DNA from: Sphingomonas aerophila
GTDB taxonomy: Bacteria > Pseudomonadota > Alphaproteobacteria > Sphingomonadales > Sphingomonadaceae
NCBI RefSeq assembly: GCF_014199305.1
Contig: NZ_JACIJK010000007.1
Span: 221,696 to 285,695 of the forward strand
DNA: 64,000 bases
Reading direction: 5' to 3'
Under the pieces are notes generated by a model. The model made no database searches. It worked only from the letters and a program-made list of their open reading frames with translations, and was not told where the DNA came from. This document shows positions 45,328 through 53,958 of this stretch, in pieces (within the stretch, counting starts at the first letter, position 1; each line of letters begins with the position of its first letter). A program made the translations under genes and the position numbers.

Positions 45328-45600
45328 ATGTCGAAGACCCTGCTGACCCTTGCTGCATTCGGACTGCTCGCGTCGGCCAATGCAAGCGCTGACCCTCGCG
45401 AGCCCAAGCCCGCTCCGTCCGCGAGCCCGGCCACGAATGACGGTTCGCTCGCGGACCGCACGGCCAGCGCTTCCCAATCGCGTCGCTACTGCATTGTCGC
45501 AGGGGACATTACGGGTACGCGTATCAACCGGAAGATCTGCCGTACGCGCGACGAGTGGATGAAGCAGGGCTTCGACCCGCTTGATCCGGTAGCACGCTGA
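45328..45600 (+). CDS. small exported protein with two cysteines, function unknown
   Basis: A 90-residue protein with a signal peptide (MSKTLLTLAAFGLLASANASA), a Pro/Ser-rich linker and a compact end, RRYCIVAGDITGTRINRKICRTRDEW, in which two cysteines could form a disulfide. Similar short RYC...CRTRDEW endings are common in uncharacterised sphingomonad exported proteins. The ribosome site AGGAGG is excellent and touches the hairpin just upstream. It converges with the acyltransferase-like gene. Confidence 0.78.
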   Translation: MSKTLLTLAAFGLLASANASADPREPKPAPSASPATNDGSLADRTASASQSRRYCIVAGDITGTRINRKICRTRDEWMKQGFDPLDPVAR

Positions 45601-45640
45601 CCCTTTCCGTCGCGGCGCCCGGGGTGGGCGCCGCGGCTGG

Positions 45641-46795
45641 TCAGAATTCGCGGCCGTAGACGGTGTAGACCTTGTTGACCTGGCTATCGATCGTCTCGGC
45701 GATTGAGCGCATCCCCTGGTTGTCCTCCAGGATCCAGCCAATCTCACCCCGGCTGGCGCCGTAGCGCTCCACCGAAGCGCGGCGGATATATTCGATCATC
45801 ATGAAGGCGAGCTGTGACGCGAGACGCGAGGACTGAAGCTCCTTTCGCACGCCCATCAGCGGCACCCGCATCGTGCGCACCTTTGGCGCCCGCAGCCAGA
45901 GGAGCAGCTTTGCCCAGCCGAACGGCAGCAGCGAGCCGTTGAGCGGCTTGATCGCCTCGTTCAGGTCTGGAAGCGTGATCATGAAGGCGACCGGCTTGCC
46001 GTCCAGTTCGGCGATCCGGATCAGGTCGTTGAACACGATCGGCTTCAGCTTGACGCCCACGTCCTTGATCTCGGGCGGGGTGAGGGGAACGAAGCCCCAA
46101 TTGTCGGCCCATGCGTCGTTGAGGATGTCGAGGATGATGGCGGCCTCTTCCTCGAACTTCTTCTTGTTGACCTCACGGATGCGGATCCGCGGGTTGTTCT
46201 CACCCGACTTGATGATCCGTTTGACGATCGGCGGGAATTCCTGCGTGATGTCGAGCTCATAGGTCATGAGCTGCTTCACGGCCGAATAACCGGCGCGCTC
46301 GATCCAGCCCTGATAGACGGGTTTGGCATGGCCCATCATGATGGTCGGGCTGTGGTCAAAGCCACGGACCAGCAACCCCGGCTCTTCCCAGATCGACTGT
46401 GAGATGGGGCCGAGCGCGCGGACCATGCCCTGTTCGCGCAGCCATTGCTCCGCGCGGGCGAGGAGCAGGGTGAAGATCTCTTCCCGCTCTGCTTCCATCA
46501 GGCCCCACTGGCCAGTGCCGGGACCAAAGCCCTGTTCGGCGGGCATGGTCAGCGCAAGCGTGTCGATATGGGCAGAGATGCGACCCACCACGCGACCCTG
46601 TTCTTCCGCCAGAAAAAGCTGCGCCTTGGCGTGGCTGTACCAGCCGTTCTTTTCCGGCGTGATCAGCCCCAGCGCTTCACCCTTTAGCGGCGGCACCCAG
46701 TAAGGGTCATCCTTGTACAACCGGAAAGGCAGGTCGACGAAGGCCTGGCGGTCGCGCTTGCTGTGAATGGGGCGGATGGAGAGTTGGTCGGCCAT
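45641..46795 (-). CDS. GNAT-fold acyltransferase-like protein, candidate ceramide synthase
   Basis: A soluble 384-residue protein. The N-terminal half shows LSIRPIHSKRDRQAFVDLP, the conserved DDPYWVPPL and ELDGKPVAFMITLPD later, consistent with a double acyl-CoA N-acyltransferase fold. Homologues are variously annotated as N-acetyltransferase or dATP pyrophosphohydrolase. The protein shown to be the bacterial ceramide synthase in Caulobacter is, as I recall, of this type. The spt-acp-cerR genes lie 6 kb away on the same strand, so a role in N-acylating the sphingoid base is a reasonable hypothesis, not a demonstrated fact. It is divergent from the desaturase gene. Confidence 0.6.
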   Translation of the reverse strand: MADQLSIRPIHSKRDRQAFVDLPFRLYKDDPYWVPPLKGEALGLITPEKNGWYSHAKAQLFLAEEQGRVVGRISAHIDTLALTMPAEQGFGPGTGQWGLMEAEREEIFTLLLARAEQWLREQGMVRALGPISQSIWEEPGLLVRGFDHSPTIMMGHAKPVYQGWIERAGYSAVKQLMTYELDITQEFPPIVKRIIKSGENNPRIRIREVNKKKFEEEAAIILDILNDAWADNWGFVPLTPPEIKDVGVKLKPIVFNDLIRIAELDGKPVAFMITLPDLNEAIKPLNGSLLPFGWAKLLLWLRAPKVRTMRVPLMGVRKELQSSRLASQLAFMMIEYIRRASVERYGASRGEIGWILEDNQGMRSIAETIDSQVNKVYTVYGREF

Positions 46796-46891
46796 GAGCC
46801 GACGTTTAAACGGCCGCGTCGATCATGGCGAGCGACCTTTCCGTAAAAGGGGCGCGTCGCAATGCCACGCTGTCGCCACTATATTACGGCA

Positions 46892-48007
46892 ATGCCAATC
46901 GCCATGAACCAGTCGTTCGCCCTTGACCGACGCGCCGCAGCCGCCGTGCCGGCGACGGCTCGCGTGCCCTTTCACCAGATCGCCGATGACAAGGCGATGC
47001 TGCGTGCGGCCGCCGAGTTGACCCGCGACCTCGCAACGCCGCGCCCGGCAATCTATTGGGCGGACCTGGGCGTGTCGGCGTTGGTCGGCTATGCCGCGCT
47101 GGTCGTTGCGGCGACAGCTGATGCTACGTGGCTGACGATTGTCGCGTCGGTGGTATCGGTGCTGGCGCTGTATCGGGCGCTGCTGTTCATTCACGAGATC
47201 AGCCATGTGAAGCATGCCGCGCTGCCACGGTTCCGTCTCGGCTGGAATGCGCTGGTCGGCGTACCGATGCTGACCCCGTCCTTCATGTACGAAGGCGTGC
47301 ACAACCTGCACCATGCCAAGACGCGCTATGGCACGTCGGAGGATCCGGAGTATCTGCCGCTGGCATCCATGAAGCCGTGGACGCTGCCGGTGTTCATCCT
47401 GGTATCGCTGCTGGCGCCGCTGGGCTTGCTGATCCGCTTTGCGATCCTGGGGCCGCTGTCCTTCGTGATCCCGGCCCTTCGGCGGCCGGTGGTGGAGCGC
47501 TTTTCCGCGTTGGCGATCAACCCTGACTTTCGTCGCCGGGTGCCGGAAGGCGAGGCATTGAAGCAGTTCAACCGCATCGACCTGTCCGCCAGCGCCTGGG
47601 CACTGACGTTGGTGGCGTTGGTCGCAGGCGGGGTGATCCCGTTGCGGTCGTTCGCGATCGGCTTTGCGATCATGTCGGCCGTGGCGGTGCTGAACCAGGT
47701 GCGCACGCTGGTCGCCCACCTGTGGGACAATCACGAGGGTGAGGCGATGAGCGTCACCGCCCAGTATCTCGACTCCGTCAACGTGCCGCCGCCATCGACG
47801 CTGCCGGCTTTGTGGGCGCCCGTGGGCCTGCGCTACCATGCGCTGCACCACCTGCTGCCCGGATTGCCCTATCACTCGCTGGGTGAGGCGCATCGCCGGA
47901 TTTCCGCGGCGCTGGATGGCAGCTCGCCCTATCACAAGGCGAGCTATGCAGGGCTGCCGGGGCTGGTTGGCCGGCTGGTTCGTTCGACAATGGGGCGTAA
48001 GGGCTAG
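46892..48007 (+). CDS. membrane fatty acid desaturase
   Basis: Di-iron membrane desaturase or hydroxylase of lipid acyl chains. The three histidine boxes are HEISHVKH, HNLHHAKTRYG and HALHHLLPGLPYH; hydrophobic segments lie before and between them. About 371 residues from the chosen ATG; in-frame ATGs at 46862 and 46904 are alternatives and none has a clear ribosome site. In this setting, flanked by an N-acyltransferase-like gene and the LptFG genes, it could act on sphingolipid or phospholipid chains; the substrate cannot be told from sequence. Confidence 0.85.
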   Translation: MPIAMNQSFALDRRAAAAVPATARVPFHQIADDKAMLRAAAELTRDLATPRPAIYWADLGVSALVGYAALVVAATADATWLTIVASVVSVLALYRALLFIHEISHVKHAALPRFRLGWNALVGVPMLTPSFMYEGVHNLHHAKTRYGTSEDPEYLPLASMKPWTLPVFILVSLLAPLGLLIRFAILGPLSFVIPALRRPVVERFSALAINPDFRRRVPEGEALKQFNRIDLSASAWALTLVALVAGGVIPLRSFAIGFAIMSAVAVLNQVRTLVAHLWDNHEGEAMSVTAQYLDSVNVPPPSTLPALWAPVGLRYHALHHLLPGLPYHSLGEAHRRISAALDGSSPYHKASYAGLPGLVGRLVRSTMGRKG

Positions 48008-48026
48008 GGAAAAGGGACCGACCGCC

Positions 48027-49124
48027 CTACTCTTCCGTCCGGATCAGCACGGTTTCGCCGATCAGGAAGAACAGCAGGAACGGTGCCCAGGCGGCCAGAA
48101 ACGGCGGATAAGCGCCGAGGTTGCCCATCGCCAACGCGAAGTTGTCCGCGACGAAATAGGCGAAGCCCAGCCCCATGCCGATCACGGCACGGACGAACAG
48201 CTTGCCCGAACGCGCGATGCCGAACGCCGCGACCGCGCCGAGAAGGGGCATCAGCACCGATGACAGCGGTCCGGACAGTTTGTGCCAAAGCGAGCTTTCA
48301 AGCGCCATGGTCGGGCGCCCCGCATCGGCCAGGTCGCTGATCGCGGAGCTGAGCGCGTGGAAGGACAGGCCGTCGGCGTCGACACGCGACAGGGTGAACT
48401 GATCGGGCCGGACCCCCTGCGCGATCACCACGGAACCGATTGGAGTCAACGTGCCGCGCGCGACATCGAAGCGGGTCGCACCATCGACGCGCCAGCCATT
48501 GCCCTCCCGACGACCCTTGGGCGCGCGCAGGATGGAAACGAGCGTGCCGCCGGTGCGATCATAGACGGTGACGTTGCCCAATAACGCAGTGGCGCCGCGG
48601 CCGCGGATCTGGTCGACCTCGATCAGGTCGTCGCCATCGCGAACCCAGACGTTGGTCCGGTCACCACGGTCGATCGGCAAGGGGCCGTAGTCGACCGTTT
48701 GCCACTGATCCAGCGTGGCCGTGGCGCGTGAGACGACGCGATCGTTGAAGGCGAAGGAGAGCAGGGCGACCCCCAGGCTGGCGAGCAGCAACGGCGCGAG
48801 CACCTGGTGCGCGGACAGGCCGGACGCCTTCAAGGCGATGATCTCGCTGTTCTGGTTCATCTGGATCAGCGTCAGGATCGTGCCCAGCAGCACCGAGAAC
48901 GGCAGAAAGCGCGCGATGATTTCCGGCGCGCGAAGTGACACGTAACGCCAGATTTCGGCATCGCCATTCCCGGCATGGGCCAGGATCTTGCCGGATTCGC
49001 TCAACAGGTCGAGGGCCTGGAGCACCAGCACCAGAGCGGCGAGGATGCCGAATGTCCGCGCCAGGAACAGTCGCCCCATGTAGAGCGACACGGTGCGCGA
49101 CGGAAAGAAAGTCAGCGGGTTCAT
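48027..49124 (-). CDS. lptG: LptG-type permease subunit of a lipid-export ABC transporter
   Basis: Inner-membrane half of the LptB2FG extractor. Six membrane helices in two groups of three flank a periplasmic jellyroll domain (about residues 130-260). The LptF/LptG family coupling region appears as LIQMNQNSEIIALKASGLSAHQVL. 365 residues; the ATG overlaps the lptF stop by four bases. In species with LPS it extracts LPS, but sphingomonads carry glycosphingolipids instead, so the cargo here may be different. It converges with the desaturase gene. Confidence 0.88.
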   Translation of the reverse strand: MNPLTFFPSRTVSLYMGRLFLARTFGILAALVLVLQALDLLSESGKILAHAGNGDAEIWRYVSLRAPEIIARFLPFSVLLGTILTLIQMNQNSEIIALKASGLSAHQVLAPLLLASLGVALLSFAFNDRVVSRATATLDQWQTVDYGPLPIDRGDRTNVWVRDGDDLIEVDQIRGRGATALLGNVTVYDRTGGTLVSILRAPKGRREGNGWRVDGATRFDVARGTLTPIGSVVIAQGVRPDQFTLSRVDADGLSFHALSSAISDLADAGRPTMALESSLWHKLSGPLSSVLMPLLGAVAAFGIARSGKLFVRAVIGMGLGFAYFVADNFALAMGNLGAYPPFLAAWAPFLLFFLIGETVLIRTEE

Positions 49125-50317
49125 GCAGAGGCGTCCGAGCGGCGGCGGCCGGGCAGCCAGCGGGTGACCAGCTTCGCCGCCTTGCCAAACACACGTTCGA
49201 GAGCGCCGATCGGCTGGCCGCCGGGCACGAACGCGATGGTGTAGAACATCCAGAAGGTGAGCGCCGCGAAGGCCAGGAACGGCACCCACAACGCGATCAG
49301 CGGATCGATGCGGCCGAGCGCACCGACCGAGGCCGCGTACTGGTTCACCTTGTGATAGGTGACAATGATCACGATCGACAGGAACACGCCAAGCGCCGAC
49401 GAGCTTCGCTTTGGCGGAACGCCGAGCGCGACGGCGAGCAAGGGCAGGAGGAACATCGACACCACCTCCGCCAGCCGGAAGTGATATTCTGCCCGGCTGC
49501 CCGCGCGCTGTTCCACCGTCTGTCCCTGGTGCCCCAGCTTGGCGAGTTCGGGCAGGGTGAATTCCAGATTGCGCCCGCCGCGCTGACGGAAGCTTTCGAA
49601 CTTGGGAAGGTCGATCGGCAGGTCGTGCTGCGAGAAGGTGAGGACGCGCGGAACGCGGAACTCGGGCCGGTTGTGGATCAGGGTTCCGTGGGTCAGGCGG
49701 AAGATGATGACATTGGGGTCGTCCGTCCGGAAGAACTGACCACGCTCCGCGTTAACGCCGATCCAGTCGCCGCCCTGGGTCTGCGCGTGCACGAAGATGC
49801 CCTGAAGGTCGCGGCCCTTTTCCCGGCTTTTCTCGATGCGCAGGGTCATGCGCGAGCCGAGATGCGTGAACTCGCCCACCTTGATCGACGCGCCGAGCGC
49901 CCCCGAGCGCAGCTCAAAGCGGAGCCGCTCATACTGGAAGCGCGCCTGGGGCTGGACATAGCCGACGATGGCAAGGTTCAGGGCCGCCAGCACGATCGCA
50001 TACATGTAGGGCACGCGAAGCAGCCGCGTGTAGCTCATCCCCACCGCGCGCATGACGTCGAGTTCCGACGAGGTCGCAATGCGTCGAAAGGCGAGCAGGA
50101 CGCCCAACATCAGCCCGATCGGAATGCCAAGTCCCAGATATTCGGGCAGCAGGTTGGCAAGCATGCGCCACACCACGCTGACCGGCCCGCCCTCCGTTGC
50201 GACGAAGTCGAACAAGCGCAGCATGCGATCCAGGATCAGCAGCATCGCCGCGATCACCAGTGTCGAGAAGAGCGGCACCGCGATCAGCCGGGCCATGTAG
50301 CGATCAAGCGAGTTCAT
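49121..50317 (-). CDS. lptF: LptF-type permease subunit of a lipid-export ABC transporter
   Basis: Partner of LptG, 398 residues. Membrane helices at about 12-32, 60-80 and 100-120, a large periplasmic domain, then three C-terminal helices (VSMFLLPLLAVALGVPPKR and following). The coupling segment AFRRIATSSELDVMRAVGMSYTRLL matches the LptF/G pattern. It is followed by lptG with a four-base overlap. The gene lies 106 bases after the hybrid histidine kinase and may have its own promoter there. Confidence 0.88.
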   Translation of the reverse strand: MNSLDRYMARLIAVPLFSTLVIAAMLLILDRMLRLFDFVATEGGPVSVVWRMLANLLPEYLGLGIPIGLMLGVLLAFRRIATSSELDVMRAVGMSYTRLLRVPYMYAIVLAALNLAIVGYVQPQARFQYERLRFELRSGALGASIKVGEFTHLGSRMTLRIEKSREKGRDLQGIFVHAQTQGGDWIGVNAERGQFFRTDDPNVIIFRLTHGTLIHNRPEFRVPRVLTFSQHDLPIDLPKFESFRQRGGRNLEFTLPELAKLGHQGQTVEQRAGSRAEYHFRLAEVVSMFLLPLLAVALGVPPKRSSSALGVFLSIVIIVTYHKVNQYAASVGALGRIDPLIALWVPFLAFAALTFWMFYTIAFVPGGQPIGALERVFGKAAKLVTRWLPGRRRSDASA

Positions 50318-50423
50318 GGGCGGAGCGGTGAGCCTCAGGCGGGAGCTTCTGGAGACGAAAGCTGCGGGTCGCTATAGCAGCCGGACGGAGCGCGTCACCC
50401 CCGCCGTGGACACGCGAGCGCGT

Positions 50424-52367
50424 TCATTCGGCGGCGATACGGTGAGGCGGGGCGGGACGATCGGTGGTCATGGCGCCGGCTACCGCCCGCTCCAGCCCGG
50501 CGAGGGTGAAAGGCTTTCGCAGCACGGGCATGTTGCCGAAGTCAGCGGCGTTCACATCACCTGCGAAGCCGGTCACGAACAGCACCGCCACATGTGCATG
50601 CCGTTCGCGCAGCGCCGTGACCATTTCCGGCCCGGTCTGCCGAGGCATCAACACGTCGCTGATCAACAGGTCGATATCGCCATGCTGGTCGAGCAATCCC
50701 GCCGCGGCGAGCGGGTCGTCGCAGGAGACAGGGTCATGCCCCAGTTCCTCAAGCGCGCCGGTCGTAGCGGCGAGCACGCGCGGGTCGTCCTCCACCACCA
50801 GGATACGCAGTCGTTCGGGCAGCAGAGGTGCGGCCGCGGCCGCTTCGGTGACCGGGGCCGCGGCAGGCGATGCGGCGTCGCGCGGCAGGAGCAAGGTCAC
50901 GGTGGTGCCACGCCCGGGAGCCGTGTCGATGGTGATCTCTCCGCCCAACTGGCGCACCAGTCCAAATATCTGGCTGAGGCCCAACCCCGTTCCCTTGCCG
51001 GCTGCCTTTGTCGTGAAGAAAGGTTCGAAGACGCGGTCGGCGACCTCGGGCGTCATGCCGTGGCCGGTATCTGTCACGGACAAGGCGACGTAATCGCCGG
51101 CGCGGCAATGGTTGAGCTCTTCCTCGGCAAGCGCACGCCGTCCGGTCGAAATGGTCAGCTGACCACGCCCGCCCATGGCGTCGCGAGCATTCACGGCCAG
51201 GTTCAGGATGGCATTTTCAAGCTGCACCCGATCGGCATGGACCCGCCAGTCACCGGCATTGTCGACCACCGCCAGCGTGATCGCATCGCCGAGCGTCCGG
51301 TCGAGCAGGTCGCCCATGCCGGCGACCAGTTCACCCGCCCCGATCGGTTCGGGCTTAAGCGATTCCTCGCGGCTGAAGGCGAGCAGACGCCGCGTGAGCG
51401 CGGCGGCGCGATTGGCCCCTTCCGTCGCGCTGTCGATGTTGCGACGCACTTCAATCGGATTGCGGCCGAGATTGACCTTGGCCAGTTCCAACCCGCCCAG
51501 CACGACCGCCAGCATGTTGTTGAAGTCGTGCGCAATGCCACCGGTCAGTTGGCCCACCGCTTCCATCTTCTGCACCTGACGCAGCTTTGCCTCCTGGGCG
51601 CGCAACTCGTCGGTCGCCTGAGCTACGGCGGCCGATAGTTCGTCCGCGCGCGCCTGTGCCGCGTCTGCGTCCGCCCGTGCAGTCGCCCGTTCGCCGAACG
51701 CGGTCACCGTCACCCAGCCGAGCGCAATGGCGCCAAGCACGATCAGGATGCCGAACACGGCAAGCACGCTGGCGATTCGGCTGGAGCGGCCGACCGTCGC
51801 ATCGGCGGCTGTAGTGCGCTTGTCCAGCAACTCGCGCTCGCTTCGAAGCACGTCCATCAGCGTCGAGTCGATGGTGGCAAGCGTGGGCGTCTGCGCGGCC
51901 TGATAGAAGCGGGCATAGGCCTGTTCGTTCTTGCCGTAGTTGGTCGACAAGGCGGTGTCAGCCAGTTCCAGCCCGCGCGCGTCATAGGCCGCCCGCAGCC
52001 GATCCACACGGGCGCGCTGCTCGGCGCTGTCGCTGGTGGTTCGCCCCAGCCGGTCGAGCTGGGCTCCGGCCAGGCGCCACTGGTCGAAATAGAGCTGGCC
52101 CATCCTACGATCGCCCGACACCACATAGCGCCCGAGCGACGCTTCGGATCGCGCCACGGTCGCCGACAGCGACCGTGCGAGGATCATCACCTCAAAACTA
52201 TGAGCCTGGGCGTTGAGGGCGCGATCGCGCTGGCGATTGGCCCCGGACAGGATCGCAATCAGCGCGACAAGCGTCGCCGTCCCCAGCACCGCCATCACCA
52301 CCAGGGTGACCGTTCGCCAGGCGACCCCGCCTTCCCCCGGCGCTGGCTCGCTCACGTCACGCTCCAC
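50424..52367 (-). CDS. CHASE3-type hybrid sensor histidine kinase with receiver domain
   Basis: A 647-residue sensor. Membrane helices at about 18-40 and 200-222 flank a helical CHASE3-like periplasmic domain (GRYVVSGDRRMGQLY). After a coiled coil comes HisKA with H280 in GGIAHDFNNML, an intact HATPase domain (NARDAM, DTGHGM, GTGLGLS) and a C-terminal receiver with D571 in LLISDVLMPR. The start appears to be GTG; another GTG four codons later is possible. No DNA-binding regulator is adjacent. It lies 37 bases after spt and upstream of lptFG, which hints at envelope-stress sensing. Confidence 0.9.
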   Translation of the reverse strand: MERDVSEPAPGEGGVAWRTVTLVVMAVLGTATLVALIAILSGANRQRDRALNAQAHSFEVMILARSLSATVARSEASLGRYVVSGDRRMGQLYFDQWRLAGAQLDRLGRTTSDSAEQRARVDRLRAAYDARGLELADTALSTNYGKNEQAYARFYQAAQTPTLATIDSTLMDVLRSERELLDKRTTAADATVGRSSRIASVLAVFGILIVLGAIALGWVTVTAFGERATARADADAAQARADELSAAVAQATDELRAQEAKLRQVQKMEAVGQLTGGIAHDFNNMLAVVLGGLELAKVNLGRNPIEVRRNIDSATEGANRAAALTRRLLAFSREESLKPEPIGAGELVAGMGDLLDRTLGDAITLAVVDNAGDWRVHADRVQLENAILNLAVNARDAMGGRGQLTISTGRRALAEEELNHCRAGDYVALSVTDTGHGMTPEVADRVFEPFFTTKAAGKGTGLGLSQIFGLVRQLGGEITIDTAPGRGTTVTLLLPRDAASPAAAPVTEAAAAAPLLPERLRILVVEDDPRVLAATTGALEELGHDPVSCDDPLAAAGLLDQHGDIDLLISDVLMPRQTGPEMVTALRERHAHVAVLFVTGFAGDVNAADFGNMPVLRKPFTLAGLERAVAGAMTTDRPAPPHRIAAE

Positions 52368-52404
52368 GGCCTAGGCTGTAACCGATCCCGACGTGTCGGG
52401 AAAG

Positions 52405-53667
52405 CTAGCCGATAACGCCCACGGCACGCCCGGCCGCCTCGAACATCGCGGTCACGCGGGTCAGCTGTTCGGGGCTGTGCTCGGCGCATAATGAGCAGCG
52501 CAGAAGGAAGGTGCCGGCCGGAGTCGCAGGCGGACGGGCCATGTTCACATACAGTCCGCCGTCGAGCAGAGCCTGCCACATTGCCGCAGCCTGCTCCTGG
52601 TCCTCCAGGATCACTGCAACGATGGCGCTGTCGGGCGACTCGGTGCCGAGCCGGAAGCCGAGTTCCTTCAGCCCGCCATGAAGCTGCCGGGCATTGGCCC
52701 AAAGCTGCGCCCGCTTCTGGTCCGCCGTCATCAGCTTGCGGATAGAGGCGGCGGCAGTGGCGACCACACTTGGCGGCAGGCTGGCGGTGAAGATGTAGGG
52801 CCGGCAGGCGAGGCGGATAGCTTCGAACTTGGGGTGGTTCGAGATGCAGAAGCCGCCCACAGTGCCGACCGACTTCGAGAAGGTGCCGACCACGAAGTCG
52901 ACGTCGTTCTCAAGCCCCTGATCCTCGTACACGCCGCGACCGTTGGGGCCATAGAAGCCCATCGAGTGCGCTTCGTCCGACAGCACCATGGCGGCGTGCT
53001 TCTTGGCGACGGCTACCATTTCCTTGAGCGGGGCAACGTCACCCAGCATCGAGTACACGCCCTCCAGCACGACGAGCTTGCCCGCCTCCTTGGGCAGGCG
53101 GCCCAGCCGGCGATCGAGGTCCTCGACCGAGTTGTGGCGGAAGCGGACGATATCCGCATTGCCCTGCTTGCAGCCGTCATAGATGGACGCGTGGCTGTCG
53201 GCATCGAGGATCACATACTCGCCCTTGCCGGCGAGCGTGGAGATCATGCCGAGATTGGCCATGTAGCCGGTCGAGAAGACGATCGCGCCCGATACGCCGT
53301 AGAAGTCGCGCAGCGCTTGTTCGACTTCCATGTGGTCGCGAAACGTGCCGTTCAGCATGCGCGAGCCGTTGGTGCCCGAGCCGAACTCGTCCAGTGCCGC
53401 CTTGCCCGCCGCGATCACGTCCGGGTCGAACGTCATCCCCATATAGTTATAGGTGCCGAGCAGGATCGTCTCGCGACCCTTGATCACCGCCTCGGTCGGC
53501 GATCGAACCTCGTCCATCACGATCGCGAACGGGTCGGTGACGCCGCTGTCGAGCAGCCGCTGCCGCTCTGCGATCAGCGGGTCGAACTTGCTCATCAGGT
53601 CGCGCTCTGGCGCAACGGGCGCCGGGTCGAACGCCAGGCTTTCGGGCTGAAGGCCGGTTTCGGTCAT
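52405..53667 (-). CDS. spt: serine palmitoyltransferase
   Basis: PLP enzyme that condenses L-serine with an acyl thioester to 3-ketosphinganine, the first step of sphingolipid synthesis. 420 residues, the same length as the Sphingomonas paucimobilis enzyme. The catalytic lysine is K265 in GTFSKSVGTVGG, the ring-stacking histidine H159 in DADSHASIYDG, and D231 and H234 in SDEAHSMGF. Soluble, no membrane helix. The ATG overlaps the stop of the acyl carrier protein gene, so the two are translationally coupled. A short palindrome (52386-52401) follows its stop. Confidence 0.97.
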   Translation of the reverse strand: MTETGLQPESLAFDPAPVAPERDLMSKFDPLIAERQRLLDSGVTDPFAIVMDEVRSPTEAVIKGRETILLGTYNYMGMTFDPDVIAAGKAALDEFGSGTNGSRMLNGTFRDHMEVEQALRDFYGVSGAIVFSTGYMANLGMISTLAGKGEYVILDADSHASIYDGCKQGNADIVRFRHNSVEDLDRRLGRLPKEAGKLVVLEGVYSMLGDVAPLKEMVAVAKKHAAMVLSDEAHSMGFYGPNGRGVYEDQGLENDVDFVVGTFSKSVGTVGGFCISNHPKFEAIRLACRPYIFTASLPPSVVATAAASIRKLMTADQKRAQLWANARQLHGGLKELGFRLGTESPDSAIVAVILEDQEQAAAMWQALLDGGLYVNMARPPATPAGTFLLRCSLCAEHSPEQLTRVTAMFEAAGRAVGVIG

Positions 53668-53915
53668 GCGGCGCCGTCCCTTAGCTTGGCGACCGCGTCG
53701 ATCAGCTGGCCGACCGTCTCGATCTCCGCCTGCATGTTCATGGTGATGACGATGTCGAACTCGTCCTCGATTGCCGCAACGAAATCCATCACGGTGAGCG
53801 AGTCCCATTCAAGGTCGCCCTGGAAGGTGGTCGCATCCGAAAGCTGGACGCCCTTTTTGTTGAAGGGTTTGATCTGGGCGGCAACGGTGTCGAAGATCTG
53901 GCTACGGTCGGTCAT
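53664..53915 (-). CDS. acyl carrier protein dedicated to sphingolipid synthesis
   Basis: An 83-residue carrier protein; S39 in LEWDSLTVMDFVAAIEDEF is the phosphopantetheine site, and the acidic helix II follows. Its coupling to spt suggests that it presents the acyl chain to serine palmitoyltransferase, as AcpR does in Caulobacter. It is distinct from the housekeeping AcpP in lacking the very acidic N-terminus. Confidence 0.9.
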   Translation of the reverse strand: MTDRSQIFDTVAAQIKPFNKKGVQLSDATTFQGDLEWDSLTVMDFVAAIEDEFDIVITMNMQAEIETVGQLIDAVAKLRDGAA

Positions 53916-53958
53916 GATGTGTCCCGTGGTGGCCCGCGATTGCGGCGACGTTGGGGCG

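Noticed and set aside
52386..52401. Palindrome after spt considered as a terminator
   Set aside because: The loop is only two bases and no T-run follows, so termination is doubtful; it is mentioned in the spt entry only.
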